Translations under genes and position numbers: made by a program | NCBI GenBank assembly: GCA_033964015.1 | Contig: CM066917.1 | Span: forward strand, 26,815,951 to 26,879,950 | DNA from: Scolanthus callimorphus | Taxonomy: Eukaryota > Cnidaria > Anthozoa > Actiniaria > Edwardsiidae | DNA length: 64,000 bases | Direction: 5' to 3' | The notes under the pieces: model-generated | The model's input: only the letters and a program-made list of their open reading frames with translations | Databases searched by the model: none | What the model was told of the DNA's origin: nothing | Part shown: positions 21,391 through 33,314 of the stretch, piece after piece | Numbering within the stretch: the stretch's first letter is position 1 | How the letters are laid out: the number at the start of each line of letters is the position of its first letter

Positions 21391-24300
21391 TCTCCTCACA
21401 ACTAATTGCTTCATTACCCGCGCGCATTGTGTCCTCACAATCCTAATTGCTTCATTACCCGCGCGCATTGTCTCCTCACAATCCTGATTGCTTCATTACC
21501 CGCGTGCATTGTCTCCTCACAATCCTGATTGCTTCATTACCCGCGTGCATTGTCTCCTCACAATCCTAATTGCTTCATTATCCGCGCACATTGTCTCCTC
21601 ACAATCCTAATTGCTTCATTACCCACGCGCATTGTCTTCTCACATTCCTAGTTGCTTCATTACTCGCGCGCATTGTCTCCTCACAATCCTGATTGCTTCA
21701 TTATTCGCGCGCATTGTCTCCTCACAATCCTAATTGCTTCATAATCCGCGTAATTGTCTCCTCACTATCATAATTGATTCATTTACCCGCGCGCATTGTC
21801 TCCTCACAATCCAAATTGCTTCATTACCCACGCGCATTGTCTTCTCGCATTCCTAGTTGCTTCATTACCCGCGCGCATTGTCTCCTCACAATCCAAATTG
21901 CTTCATTACCCGCGCGCATTGTCTCCTCGCAATCCTGATTGCTTCATTATTCGCGCGCATTGTCTCCTCACAATCCTAATTGCTTCATAATCCGCGTAAT
22001 TGTCTCCTCACTATCATAATTGATTCATTTACCCGCGCGCATTGTCTCCTCACAATCCAAATTGCTTCATTACCCACGCGCATTGTCTTCTCACATTCCT
22101 AGTTGCTTCATTACCCGCGCGCATTGTCTCCTCACAATCCAAATTGCTTCATTACCCGCGCGCATTGTCTCCTCACAATCTGATTGCTTCATTATTCGCG
22201 CGCATTGTCTCCTCACAATCCAAATTGCTTCATTACCCGCGCGCATTGTCTCCTCACAATCCTGATTGCTTCATTATTCGCGCGCATTGTCTCCTCACAA
22301 TCCTAATTGCTTCATAATCCGCGTAATTGTCTCCTCACTATCATAATTGATTCATTTACCCGCGCGCATTGTCTCCTCACAATCCAAATTGCTTCATTAC
22401 TCGCGCGCATTGTCTCCTCACAATCCTGATTGCTTCATTATTCGCGCGCATTGTCTCCTCACAATCCAAATTGCTTCATTACTCGCGCGCATTGTCTCCT
22501 CACAATCCTGATTGCTTCATTATTCGCGCGCATTGTCTCCTCACAATCCAAATTGCTTCATTAGTCGCGCGCATTGTCTCCTCACAATCCTGATTGCTTC
22601 ATTATTCGCGCGCATTGTCTCCTCACAATCCTAATAGCTTCATAATCCGCGTAATTGTCTCCTCACTATCATAATTGATTCATTTACCCGCGCGCATTGT
22701 CTCCTCACAATCCAAATTGCTTCATTACTCGCGCGCATTGTCTCCTCACAATCCTGATTGCTTCATTACCCGCGCGCATTGTCTTCTCACATTCCTAGTT
22801 GCTTCATTACTCGCGCGCATTGTCTCCTCACAATCCTAATTGCTTCATTACCCGCGCGCATTGTCTCCTCACAATCCTGATTGCTTCATTATTCGCGCGC
22901 ATTGTCTCCTCACAATCCTAATAGCTTCATTACCCACGCGCATTGTCTTCTCACATTCCTAATTGCTTCATTACTCGCGCGCATTGTCTCCTCACAATCC
23001 TGATTGCTTCATAATCCGCGTAATTGTCTCCTCACTATCATAATTGATTCATTTACCCGCGCGCATTGTCTTCTCACATTCCTAATTGCTTCATTACTCG
23101 CGCGCATTGTCTCCTCACAATCCTAATTGCTTCATTACCCGCGCGCATTGTCTCCTCACAATCATAATTGATTCATTTACCCGCGCGCATTGTCTCCTCA
23201 CAATCCTAATTGCTTCATTACCCGCGCGCATTGTCTCCTCACAATCCTAATTGCTTCATTACTCGCGCGCATTGTCTCCTCACAATCCTGATTGCTTCAT
23301 TATTCGCGCGCATTGTCTCCTCACAATCCTAATTGTTTCATAATCCGCGTAATTGTCTCCTCACTATCATAATTGATTCATTTACCCGCGCGCATTGTCT
23401 CCTCACAATCCAAATTGCTTCATTACCCACGCGCATTGTCTTCTCACATTCCTAGTTGCTTCATTACCCGCGCGCATTGTCTCCTCACAATCCAAATTGC
23501 TTCATTACCCGCGCGCATTGTCTCCTCACAATCCTGATTGCTTCATTATTCGCGCGCATTGTCTCCTCACAATCCTAATTGCTTCATAATCCGCGTAATT
23601 GTCTCCTCACTATCATAATTGATTCATTTACCCGCGCGCATTGTCTCCTCACAATCCAAATTGCTTCATTACCCACGCGCATTGTCTTCTCACATTCCTA
23701 GTTGCTTCATTACCCGCGCGCATTGTCTCCTCACAATCCAAATTGCTTCATTACCCGCGCGCATTGTCTCCTCACAATCCTGATTGCTTCATTACCCGCG
23801 CGCATTGTCTTCTCACATTCCTAGTTGCTTCATTACTCGCGCGCATTGTCTCCTCACAGTCCTAATTGCTTCATTACCCGCGCGCATTGTCTCCTCACAA
23901 TCCTGATTGCTTCATTATTCGCGCGCATTGTCTCCTCACAATCTTAATAGCTTCATTACCCACGCGCATTGTCTTCTCACATTCCTAATTGCTTCATTAC
24001 TCGCGCGCATTGTCTCCTCACAATCCTGATTGCTTCATAATCCGCGTAATTGTCTCCTCACTATCATAATTGATTCATTTACCCGCGCGCATTGTCTTCT
24101 CACATTCCTAATTGCTTCATTACTCGCGCGCATTGTCTCCTCACAATCCTAATTGCTTCATTACCCGCGCGCATTGTCTCCTCACAATCATAATTGATTC
24201 ATTTACCCGCGCGCATTGTCTCCTCACAATCCTAATTGCTTCATTACCCGCGCGCATTGTCTCCTCACAATCCTAATTGCTTCATTACTCGCGCGCATTG

Positions 24301-25980
24301 TCTCCTCACAATCCTGATTGCTTCATTATTCGCGCGCATTGTCTCCTCACAATCCTAATGGCTTCATAATCCGCGTAATTGTCTCCTCACTATCATAATT
24401 GATTCATTTACCCGCGCGCATTGTCTCCTCACAATCCAAATTGCTTCATTACCCACGCGCATTGTCTTCTCACATTCCTAGTTGCTTCATTACCCGCGCG
24501 CATTGTCTCCTCACAATCCAAATTGCTTCATTACCCGCGCGCATTGTCTCCTCACAATCCTGATTGCTTCATTATTCGCGCGCATTGTCTCCTCACAATC
24601 CTAATTGCTTCATAATCCGCGTAATTGTCTCCTCACTATCATAATTGATTCATTTACCCGCGCGCATTGTCTCCTCACAATCCAAATTGCTTCATTACTC
24701 GCGCGCATTGTCTCCTCACAATCCTGATTGCTTCATTATTCGCGCGCATTGTCTCCTCACAATCCAAATTGCTTCATTACCCGCGCGCATTGTCTCCTCA
24801 CAATCCTGATTGCTTCATTATTCGCGCGCATTGTCTCCTCACAATCCTAATTGCTTCATAATCCGCGTAATTGTCTCCTCACTATCATAATTGATTCATT
24901 TACCCGCGCGCATTGTCTCCTCACAATCCAAATTGCTTCATTACCCACGCGCATTGTCTTCTCACATTCCTAGTTGCTTCATTACCCGCGCGCATTGTCT
25001 CCTCACAATCCAAATTGCTTCATTACCCGCGCGCATTGTCTCCTCACAATCCTGATTGCTTCATTATTCGCGCGCATTGTCTCCTCACAATCCTAATTGC
25101 TTCATAATCCGCGTAATTGTCTCCTCACTATCATAATTGATTCATTTACCCGCGCGCATTGTCTCCTCACAATCCAAATTGCTTCATTACCCACGCGCAT
25201 TGTCTTCTCACATTCCTAGTTGCTTCATTACCCGCGCGCATTGTCTCCTCACAATCCAAATTGCTTCATTACCCGCGCGCATTGTCTCCTCACAATCCTG
25301 ATTGCTTCATTATTCGCGCGCATTGTCTCCTCACAATCCAAATTGCTTCATTACCCGCGCGCATTGTCTCCTCACAATCCTGATTGCTTCATTATTCGCG
25401 CGCATTGTCTCCTCACAATCCTAATTGCTTCATAATCCGCGTAATTGTCTCCTCACTATCATAATTGATTCATTTACCCGCGCGCATTTTCTCCTCACAA
25501 TCCAAATTGCTTCATTACTCGCGCGCATTGTCTCCTCACAATCCTGATTACTTCATTATACGCGCGCATTGTCTCATCACAATCCAAATTGCTTCATTAC
25601 TCGCGCGCATTGTCTCCTCACAATCCTGATTGCTTCATTATTCGCGCGCATTGTCTCCTCACAATCCTAATAGCTTCATTACCCACGCGCATTGTCTTCT
25701 CACATTCCTAATTGCTTCATTACTCGCGCGCATTGTCTCCTCACAATCCTGATTGCTTCATAATCCGCGTAATTGTCTCCTCACTATCATAATTGATTCA
25801 TTTACCCGCGCAATCCTAATTTACCCTCACAATCCTAATTGCCTCATTACTCGAGCGCATTACTCCTCACAATCCTAATTGCTTCATTGTCTCCTCACGA
25901 TCCTAATTACTTCACCACCCGCGCGCATTGTCTTCTTGCAATCCTAATTGCCTCGTTACATGCGCGCATTGTCTTCCTCA
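21391..25980 (+). repeat. 41-bp satellite array 2, with higher-order repeats
   Basis: About 110 copies of a 41-bp unit (core GCGCGCATTGTCTCCTCACA, then ATCCTAATTGCTTCATTACCC). It is the same family as 339-2369 in opposite orientation and is much more uniform. A variant dimer containing CGCGTAATTGTCTCCTCACT marks higher-order units, often spaced 246 bp (six monomers) or about 328 bp (eight). The ends (after about 25800) are more diverged. Translations of this array cycle through three similar peptides because 41 is not a multiple of three; I do not call genes here. Confidence 0.97.
22741..24692 (+). repeat. Large duplicated block within satellite array 2
   Basis: The irregular order of monomer variants in about 22741-23666 recurs at 23767-24692 with an offset of 1026 bp (25 monomers plus 1 base), with only rare substitutions. 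This is a recent duplication over and above the 246-bp units. Confidence 0.8.
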
Positions 25981-26269
25981 ACTGTCAGGGTCGAAATCTC
26001 TGGCGTGGGCGCAAGAACCGTACGGTTGCCAAACGACGCTTCGGCTCTGTCTGGAAGTATGGCCCTCCTATTTTACTTATTTTTCTCAAACGTTATTTCC
26101 TTAAGAAGGGTTTACAGTCATCTAGCTATTTTGCCGCCCGAAAAGCGTATTTTCCTTTTCACGCGCTCGTTTTCACTGACGTTCGCCAAAGAAGGCAAGC
26201 AGTCAAACGGGGGTATTAAATTCCTTATACACTTCAAAAGGGTTTATTGCCAAGAGTTGTTCCAAGTAA
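25981..26269. other. Flank of satellite array 2
   Basis: A non-repetitive stretch; open frames begin inside the array and are not credible genes. Confidence 0.35.
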
Positions 26270-26452
26270 AAGTCTAACACTGCCTACACACTTGGTACCC
26301 GAGCATTAGCAGTGCCCCAGGTACAAGGTCCGGACCTGCTGTAACCGAAGTTTTAGCTTCGGCACTCGGAAAACTGGCCGGCGTGTTCACATTACTGCCC
26401 GTGCTCGGGCACCGTTCCCCCGGGCACCAAGTGTGTACGTAGCCTTAGACTT
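26270..26452. mobile_element. MITE 'AAGTCTAA...TTAGACTT'
   Basis: Inverted ends AAGTCTAAC and TTAGACTT, with inner matches around ACACACTTGGTACC and GGCACCAAGTGTGT. Confidence 0.7.
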
Positions 26453-26521
26453 TTTATGACAGGTTGTACAAAAACTAAGCGTGCGAGTGCCCATTAAAGT
26501 ACTGGATTACACACGAAAAAC

Positions 26522-26858
26522 AAGCTTGCGCAAGACGCAAGCGCAAGGCAAGTGTAAATCATAGCGACGCACATTCTCGAACCCAGAGCTCCCCGGCTCG
26601 AAACCTCGCGGGGGAGGATCTGGTGACAGACACTGACGCATGCGCGAGGTTTAATACAGAGCCTCTGAGAGAAAGACCTTTCAGCGCATGCTCCAACGCT
26701 CAAAATCAGCCAATCAGCGAAGGCCCTCAAATGGATGTCCCAGAGCCTCCCCTGCGAGCAGACGAGCACTGGGCACGAGAATGAGCGACCCAAGCGCAAG
26801 CCTAAAATCAAAATCAAAGTTTGCTTGCGCTTGCGTTCGCTTGATTCAAGCGTAAGGG
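26522..26858. mobile_element. Degenerate foldback element
   Basis: Left arm blocks ACGCAAGCGCAAG and CACATTCTCGAACCCAG match the complement of right-arm blocks (CTTGCGCTTGCGT, GGGCACGAGAATGAG). The minus-strand open frame across it is not a credible gene. Confidence 0.5.
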
Positions 26859-27116
26859 AATGACAAAGTGAAGGCTGATTGTTATACAATTGAGAGTTGA
26901 ATTTTTTTTCTCACATAACACTATCAATCTTACAACTTCAACTTTGAATTGTTTGCCATGCCCTACAATAGTTTCTGCAATTAATTTCTAATAAGAATTA
27001 CTGCAATTTACAACTGATTCATTTGGGCATCATCATGTTACTGAATCGGCTTCCCTGGGTAATTCATTTATCTTCCCTCTCTGTCATTTTAAGTTTAAGC
27101 ACTATTTGTTATTGAC

Positions 27117-27350
27117 TTAAAGAGCCTGTGTCAGCCGCCATTTTGACAGCATAGCAACATACCAAGTCGGAGAAAGCATCCATTTCCATCGGCTGATTTA
27201 GAGAATATAGAGCAATTTTCTCGAATGAATTTGGTAAATCAAATCTGAAACTTTGTTTTTAGATGTTTATTTTGAGATTTCTACACGTAATTCGTCTTCT
27301 AATATCATACGAAAACAATAACAAAGGAGTGGCTGACATGGGCTCTTTAA
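27117..27350. mobile_element. TTAA-flanked MITE family, copy 2 (best preserved)
   Basis: TTAAAGAGCC at the left and GGCTCTTTAA at the right, both with intact TTAA. Subterminal TGTCAGCCGCC and GGCTGACA are also inverted. Confidence 0.88.
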
Positions 27351-28329
27351 CCTGTACACGATTGATCCCGCGCTATTAGACTACAATACAATCCTTTTCT
27401 TATCGCCAGCATCCGTAACAGGAGAGGAAAGTTAAAGGCTGGTTTCCAGAAGATCGTTCAGTCGTCCAAGACCACCGTGAAACAACGGGAATTGGAATTT
27501 TTCGATCGTTAAATCACGGTCGACTGATATTAAGCTTAATTAAGACTCTTTCCCCTTCTTCCTTTACGGATGTTCGCGATATCAAAGGGATTGTTTTACA
27601 GTCAACGCGCCAATATTCCTATTTAAAAAAACCATTGGTTTGGAAATTGGTCTTTGGCCATCGGGTGACATTGTTTAGTGGTCACTGAATAATACCATTG
27701 TATTCCGCGCTACAACGACAAAATCCCAAAGCAACGATTATTGAATAGACCAAATCTAAACGGTATTTACATCTTGTTGCCACCCAATTCAGATCATGTG
27801 ATGATTCCTCTGGGTGGTTACGATTGACAGTTTTTTTCTCACTCGACCGAGTGCACGAGTGTATATACAGAACTAGCAAAGGATCCACCCAAAGGGCATT
27901 GTCTGAATTGGGAAGATAATATGTAAACACCATAACGTTTTCTAGTTTTGTATCTTAGTGCTCGAACGTTTCAGTTTCACTGCGTTGAATTTTCTAGCTC
28001 GCCGACGCATACATTTACCAATTTCAAAACGACGGGCCCAACCTACACTACTGAAATATCAAGGTGGTTGTTTACAAACCTCTGAGTGGATATTTATACA
28101 CTGAGGCGTCAGTACACTAAAAGTGACTTCTTGGTCGATGAGGAGAAAAATAGCCGCGAAAAGTGTAAACCAGCAATACGAGTCGCAAAAACGCCGCTTC
28201 TGACAGCCCATCCTACATTGCTCAGCTCCGTCAAAATCCCAAATGAATACAAGCAGGTAAATATTGTGAAAATCACTTGTTATGAAGTAGAACACGTTTT
28301 GGTTCCCGGGTTCGCAGATGATCCTCCCG
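27351..28329. other. Region downstream of CYLD, no gene recognised
   Basis: Short open frames only. AT content and stops argue against coding sequence. The CYLD 3' UTR may reach about 28395. Confidence 0.35.
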
Positions 28330-28745
28330 ATTTTCAGGTTGGACACGACACGGCAAATGGTGGGTGAAGTGCCAGAGTGGGACAACTCGATAACTTTATT
28401 CCGTCTGATATTACTGACGTCGGCTGTGTCCATTGTACATGGCTGCGTAGAGACCTTCATGTTCAACGTTTCAAACGAGCGCCAAGGCATCTCTAAAGAG
28501 TCTCCAAACAGTCTCTGTGTTTTCAGGATTTGTCGGACACGACACAGCAAATAGTGGGCGAAAATAACGTAGGACAGAGCGAAAAGCTCGCTAATTTCAT
28601 TCCGTTTTATACTACTGGCTTTGTATAGACCTTCACGCTCAAGGGTTAACTTTACAGGTTAACTTTATCTGCACTAACACGGGCGTCTCCAAACAGTTTT
28701 TCTGTGTTTGGGTTATCACGGTCCACAGCAATCCTGAATACGGTC
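28330..28745 (-). pseudogene. Degenerate tandem copies of the CYLD terminal exon segment
   Basis: Just downstream of the CYLD stop the minus strand shows a stretch resembling the last exon: exon 14 has AMDRGELSPNMKRLFGDAY, the first copy has AVDRDNPNTEKLFGDAR (about 28670-28730) and the next has a frame-broken NTE...RLFGDS (about 28480-28545). A third repeat of the ATTTGCTGTGTCGTGTCC sort of start lies near 28335-28370. Unit spacing is about 195-200 bp. Similarity is short, so this is tentative. Confidence 0.4.
28395..28400 (-). terminator. Possible CYLD polyadenylation signal
   Basis: AATAAA on the minus strand, about 360 bases after the CYLD stop codon. Placement is plausible; there is no direct proof of use. 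Confidence 0.3.
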
Positions 28746-28757
28746 GGATGAGTGCGG

Positions 28758-28945
28758 CTATTTGTACATCTTCATATCTAGGTTTTGATACATACACATG
28801 TAAGCATCGCCAAATAGTCTCTTCATGTTGGGCGAGAGTTCGCCTCGGTCCATAGCGGAAATGAGGTCCTCGGGCTTGGAGGAGAGCCATTTTGTAGCCT
28901 CGGGACACGGCGTGACAGCTGGAATGTTGTACCCGTTAATTTCAC
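28758..28945 (-). CDS. CYLD: CYLD exon 14 (terminal)
   Basis: The acceptor CTACAG precedes GTGAAATTAACGGG. The reading continues GYNIPAVTPCPEATKWL and MKRLFGDAYMYVYQN to a TAG stop. Human CYLD ends with the related GFNIPQVTPCPE and LLCDAYMCMYQ stretches, so this is the true C-terminus. Confidence 0.92.
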
Positions 28946-31900
28946 CTGTAGTGGGAGAGATAAGAGGTCAGTAAGTTGACCTGCACTGAAGATCACATGG
29001 GCAACTTCAGTAGTGCATGTAAGAGGCGGGGCCTACGTTCAACGTTTTTACCCGAGAAGCACGGAGGTCTTAACATTTGGAGATGTTAGAGCAAAGACGG
29101 CACGCTCTCATTAATTATTTAGAAAAGGCCCTGAGTGTTGTTGAGCTTGCGTTTCGTCTGGCTAGTAGTCTGCGTAGCGGCTCTGAAGGAAGAGAGTCGG
29201 GGCGAGTGAAAAGGGGAGGGAGCGCGACCGCAACGGTTTCGGGGAAGGGAACGCCTTGCGGCAGCGCATCATCCGGTTTTCGCTCGCCCCGACTCCCTCC
29301 CCTTTCCTTTAGAGCCGCTACGCAGGCTACCTGGATAGGGTAACCCTGTGCATAAAAAGCCTCAGCAAGCCGCCATTTGTCAGCCTAGCAATATAAGGGC
29401 TCGGAGAAAGCATCCATTTCCATCGGCTGATTTAAAGCATTATACAGCTTTGTTTGTAGTTGGTTATTTCGAGATTTATACACATAATTCGTCTTCTAAT
29501 ATCAAATAAAAACAATGCAAAGAAAAACCTGACGGGAGCTCTTTACAGCTAAAACCATCGTATCGCGACCCATGTTTTCAAAAACATTTTTGACTTTGCT
29601 GTTCCGCCAATCAAACTATCTGAGCTAATGAAACTCTTGCCCTGTATCGCCTAGTGCAGTCAACTGGCTTCCCTTTGAACTAAAACCAGACAACGTCGCG
29701 GCGGAAAGCCAGACTAATGCACTAGGCGAAACAGGGTAAGAATCTGATTGGCTCACTGTTTTGAGAACGCAGGTCGCGATGTGCTAATGTGCCAAACACC
29801 ATACAACTATGTAACACTTACCTATTCTATCAGCCATGCTATCAAAGAAACACCATTCAGAGCCTTCCTCAATGCCACACTTCACAAACGCCACGTAGTG
29901 ACTGGTTTTTATACACACAACAGCGAAAAGCTCCATGGTATGTTTGTCAATCTTATAACCTGCGTCCGCTCGAGCATACTGACTGTATTCGCGCGGTACA
30001 GGAATAGGCTTGACTTTGTGCTTGGATCTGTCCGGGTGTTTGTGCACCGTCGCTTTGCAGTCGCTACATAAGCTTGTTATGTTATCGTTGAAGGTTTTCT
30101 CCATGTAGCAATCCTTACATTCGAAAGTGGAGGCGTGCTCTCCACACACGGAACATGGCCGAGGCACTGTGGGGTAATAACAATCAATAAATGTAAGCAC
30201 TTATATACCGAAAATTCTTATATGGATCTCTCGGACCGAAACAAAACAACCAGTCGAAATACCGGAGACGCGAAAAGCTTTGCTAGTTAATAAAAAGAAA
30301 CCTCTGCTCACATAGCCTGAACCAGGCGTTTTTTTTTTTTGGCGTTTTTTTTATCGCGAAAAACCCCAGAGTTCGAAGTCGTGAGCGCCATTCGCCGCCC
30401 CTTTGAGTGCGCGCTGCAGGTCATTTCCTCCGCGCGTCAAAGATGGCGGCGAACGGCGGCCGCGACTACGAAACCGGGGTTTTTTCGCGATAAAAAAAAA
30501 CGCCAAAAAACAACGCCTGTGTGCAAGCTACTGCACGCCACCGTAACTCTGTTTTCCGATGCCTTCGTTGCTGCAGGGAATTTAACTTCAGCCTTTTCCC
30601 TCACTATATACCATCTCACGAGAATCCCGTAGACTGGCACCCTCAAGGACTACCTAGCCTGCTAGCCGGCTCTCCAGTGGGTTTTTTCAGATATTTGATA
30701 TTTGGCGTGCGGGATTCCTGTGTCTTCTTTTCCCCCGCGAGACAGGAATCCCGCACGCCAATTTTTTTTTCAAATATCCGAAAACAAACACTGGATAGCC
30801 GGCTAGGACTACCCTGCGAGCAAACACAATGCTGCTACGTACCGTTTTCTAGTATATGAGTGATATCAAGAGTGAGATTGGGAAGGATAATGTCATACAT
30901 CTTGTACTTGTTACCAAACCGTGGCATCTGTAGGATCAAACAGGACGGTACCTGCCAACAGAAGAGCATCACAGTCATCTCATAAAGGCTTGAAATGGAG
31001 ACAGAGACGGCTTGAAGATATATACTCAAATTTAAAGGTTGCACCGTCACAATATTTTAAAACAATTATTCCTCGAGCCCGAATGGCCTCTGAGTCTATA
31101 GCCTATGGGACCGAAGGCCGCCCTCATGGCCTCTGAGTCAATAGCCCATTCGAGAGGAATAATTGTTTTAGTCAAATCACACTAGTAGGTCAATTTGTAT
31201 AGCCAAAACGTTTTCTGGTGTGGTCATTTGGCATTTTCTCGCTTTTAAATCCGACACTTTTCGCTACTAGTAGGCTATAACTTATAGCCTACTAGTCGCT
31301 CTACCAATACCAGAACGCAGCATTGACAATAGACCACTAGTGTGATTTGACAATGTATGTTGTAGTCCGCGATGCGTCATGGGAAGAAATAGATACAGCT
31401 ATTTCAATAAAGGTTGTCGGTGCTGTGAGCGCTAAGCCTACGCGCCCAGACCGAAAAGCAATACGGGTAGAAACTAAATATCCTATTTTGATTATACCTC
31501 GCTGGTCTGAGTGCTAAATTCTACGAAAGAGAGCTTTGTTTCAAGCTAGTAATGTCTCGAGTAGTTCATTAGCGTCGTACTCAAGCAGTGAGCCGATTGA
31601 AGACCTCCTATACCAGACTCGTACCCGTCGCTAGGTCGTCAAATCAGTCGTCAAATAACTGCTTTGCTGCTCTCTAGTAGAAAAGTCGAGGAACGCAGGG
31701 GATTATGGGAAGGATCAGCGCGGCGCGCAATGCATTCTTTCACCCGGTCCACAATCCATTGCGCGCCTTGCGAAATCTTCCCACAATGCATTGCGCGCCG
31801 CGCTAATCCTTCCCATAATCCCCTGCGTTCCTCGACTTTTCTACTAGAGAGCAGCAAAGCAGTTATTTGACGACTGATTTGACGACCTAGCGACGGGTAC

Positions 31901-33281
31901 GAGTCTGCTCCTATACCCAGACAACTTTGCGGTCTGGGCGAGTACGTTTTTTGAAATAGTTCTGTTAGTACATAATATTTTAGAGATGGCTTGAGTAGTG
32001 GGTGGAAAGTGTTTTGATACCTGGGCTAGCTTGATATCTGCCGATACAAAGGATTGCTCCAACAGTCTCTGGACAGTAGCCAGCTTGATAGACTCGTCTT
32101 TCTCGGTGATAATTTGATAATAATTGGACTCTTCACATCTGTTGCCGTGTGACCTAATAAAAATAAGAAGAACCGGTCCACATTATTAGCATCTTAGTGA
32201 AACATCGGGGAAGGGGGGGGGGGATCCCATCTTGGTCAGGCGGCAGTGCTCGTCGTATGTTTTAGGGAGTAAAAATATAAAAGCCAGGAAATTTTGTTAT
32301 CTGCTATCTTTTAGGGTAAGCAACTGTGCCCTTCAAGTTAAGAAAAGAGCACTTTGAATCGCTGCCAAACCTCTATTAGTTTTGAGGCGCTGTATGGAGT
32401 AGTTGGGAAAAGATGAATTGACATTTTCCGTGTGTGTTATTTTTTAGGGGTTATTCTAAAGCTTGGCCACACCAATTTTGGTATCTTTTAGGGGTCAAAT
32501 TCGATTTTCTCGACGAGCACCCCCGCCCCCAAAAATATTGCAGTACCTTTAATAAATTCACGGGCCTAGTGTCTATTTATAAAAACAAGGCTACGTGATC
32601 TATGAAGCATAAAGTGCTGCGCGGTTGCAAGATGGATGTCACTTTGTTGCTGTCACACAATAACCAATTGTGGAAGATTTTTGTCACGATGAGAAGCGAT
32701 TTGTTTGTCGCGCGCATCCACAACCTAGCCTATTTTTTCTCGCCCGAAGTTTGAAAATCAAAAATAAATCTTTTCGAAACGTTTTCGGCTTTACCACACT
32801 AGGCCGATCACTCGATTTTTGCACGTGGAAAATCGGCTAGTGGAGTGGCGGCCTTTACACGTCCGAGTACTCACTTTAGCTGCAGCAACGACTCTGATTT
32901 GAGAACTTGCTGCAATAAAGTATTAAGAAACTCCTCCGGATCTAAAATAAAGAAGGCAAAGTTACATCGTGTTTTAATAACATGGAGAAAATCAGGGGAA
33001 TACGAGAGATAGACCATGGGATTGCTACTGTGTACCTTTCTCCTCGTGGGTAAGACCGGAAGTAGAGCCGAGCTTGTCGAGAAGTGTTCGCAGCTTTAGG
33101 ACTCGATCTGCACGTACAAAACCATGCCTGAAAAAACGCAACAGCAAGATAAATCATTTCATGGCGAGGCCACTTTTATATATCTTGCTTTGTGTTTTGA
33201 AGAGTGTCCGGCCTACTCACACGAACCTGATTTTACACACCATTTAAACCTTTTTTTATTACTTTTATTATTTTATTCATT

Positions 33282-33314
<33 letters not shown>

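Noticed and set aside
21391..25980. Many open frames with SPHNPNCFI/RAHCLLTI repeats; also possible CRISPR-like array
   Set aside because: Satellite translation artefact. Not CRISPR: there are no unique spacers, the units are directly adjacent, and the context is eukaryotic.
26494..26889. 131-codon Cys-rich open frame on the minus strand
   Set aside because: Lies in a degenerate foldback element; no domain, no splice sites.
31651..31870. Two open frames, one per strand, with almost the same protein
   Set aside because: Explained by the palindromic element at 31614-31907, not by genes.
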